The notes under the pieces: model-generated
What the model saw: the letters and a program-made list of their open reading frames with translations, nothing else
The model's database searches: none
What the model was told of the DNA's origin: nothing
Source: an uncultured Eubacteriales bacterium
GTDB taxonomy: Bacteria; Bacillota_A; Clostridia; Christensenellales; Aristaeellaceae
Direction of reading: 5' to 3'
Assembly: GCA_900553645.1 (NCBI GenBank)
Contig: USEE01000088.1
Location: forward strand, 1-6,210
Length of the DNA: 6,210 nt
Program-made: the position numbers and the translations under genes
In this document: positions 5,991-6,210 of the stretch, in pieces
Position numbering within the stretch: position 1 is the stretch's first letter
Layout: each line of letters begins with the position of its first letter

Positions 5991-6210
5991 ATGAAGCAGG
6001 TAAAGTACTTTTATCTGAAGGACTGCCCATACTGCCGCAAGGCCGACGACTACATAGCGAGTCTATGCCGTCTGAACCCCGACTACGCCCAAATTCCAAT
6101 CGAACGCATAGAGGAAAGCGAACAGCCCGGTCTTGCCGCCCAATACAACTACTATTACGTCCCCACCTTCTACGTTGCTGGCCAAAAACTCCACGAGGGC
6201 GCAGCCACCC
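5991..6210 (+). CDS. Glutaredoxin/thioredoxin-like protein, partial (3' end beyond window)
   Basis: The first 73 residues of a small thioredoxin-fold protein; the frame is still open at the window edge. It begins MKQVKYFYLKDCPYCRKADDYI, with the first beta strand leading into a CPYC redox motif (Cys12, Cys15), the classic dithiol glutaredoxin active site. YYVPTFYVAGQKLHEGAA (from about residue 55) carries the cis-proline (VPT) and the following strand and turn expected of this fold. There is no signal peptide, so it is probably cytoplasmic and acts in thiol-disulfide exchange. Between the motifs, IPIERIEESEQPGLAAQYNYYYVPTF resembles small thioredoxin-like proteins of Firmicutes more than classical glutathione-binding glutaredoxins. 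The partner reductant cannot be told. The start is supported by AGAGGTG 7 nt upstream and a promoter. Confidence 0.8.
   Translation, partial: MKQVKYFYLKDCPYCRKADDYIASLCRLNPDYAQIPIERIEESEQPGLAAQYNYYYVPTFYVAGQKLHEGAAT

Overview
The window looks like chromosomal housekeeping sequence from a fairly GC-rich Firmicutes (Clostridia-type) bacterium. Supporting points are a TTG-initiated RNase Y of canonical length, strong purine-rich ribosome binding sites, TTGNNN/TATAAT promoters, U-tract terminators, and a bacterial glycerol-1-phosphate dehydrogenase of the AraM/EgsA type. The coding regions are GC-rich yet use ATA (Ile) and GTA (Val) freely, and all genes share this habit, so nothing suggests recent transfer of a whole gene. 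The exact taxon cannot be read from the sequence.

Layout: the left edge carries half of a palindromic repeat (1-44). Next comes a minus-strand PHP-domain metallohydrolase (48-944). A 320-bp divergent intergenic region (945-1264) holds a promoter for each direction. On the plus strand follow nagA (1265-2410), a MITE-like inverted-repeat element of about 160 bp (2428-2590), rny for RNase Y (2721-4274), a hairpin with U-tract, egsA (4336-5700), a strong intrinsic terminator (5709-5747), and a promoter plus the first 73 codons of a small glutaredoxin/thioredoxin-like protein that runs off the right edge (5991-6210).

The genes do not form one obvious pathway. NagA feeds amino-sugar recycling, RNase Y is a membrane-anchored mRNA decay enzyme, and EgsA makes sn-glycerol-1-phosphate. 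The PHP protein has an unknown phosphoesterase-type substrate, and the last gene is probably a redox protein. Apart from possible read-through from rny into egsA, each gene looks like its own transcription unit.

I found no CRISPR array, RNA gene, defence system or complete transposon. The most noteworthy non-coding items are the inverted-repeat element between nagA and rny, the edge palindrome with its tandem 10-mers, and the terminator-like hairpin placed directly before the egsA ribosome binding site. I do not see evidence for a new biological system here.
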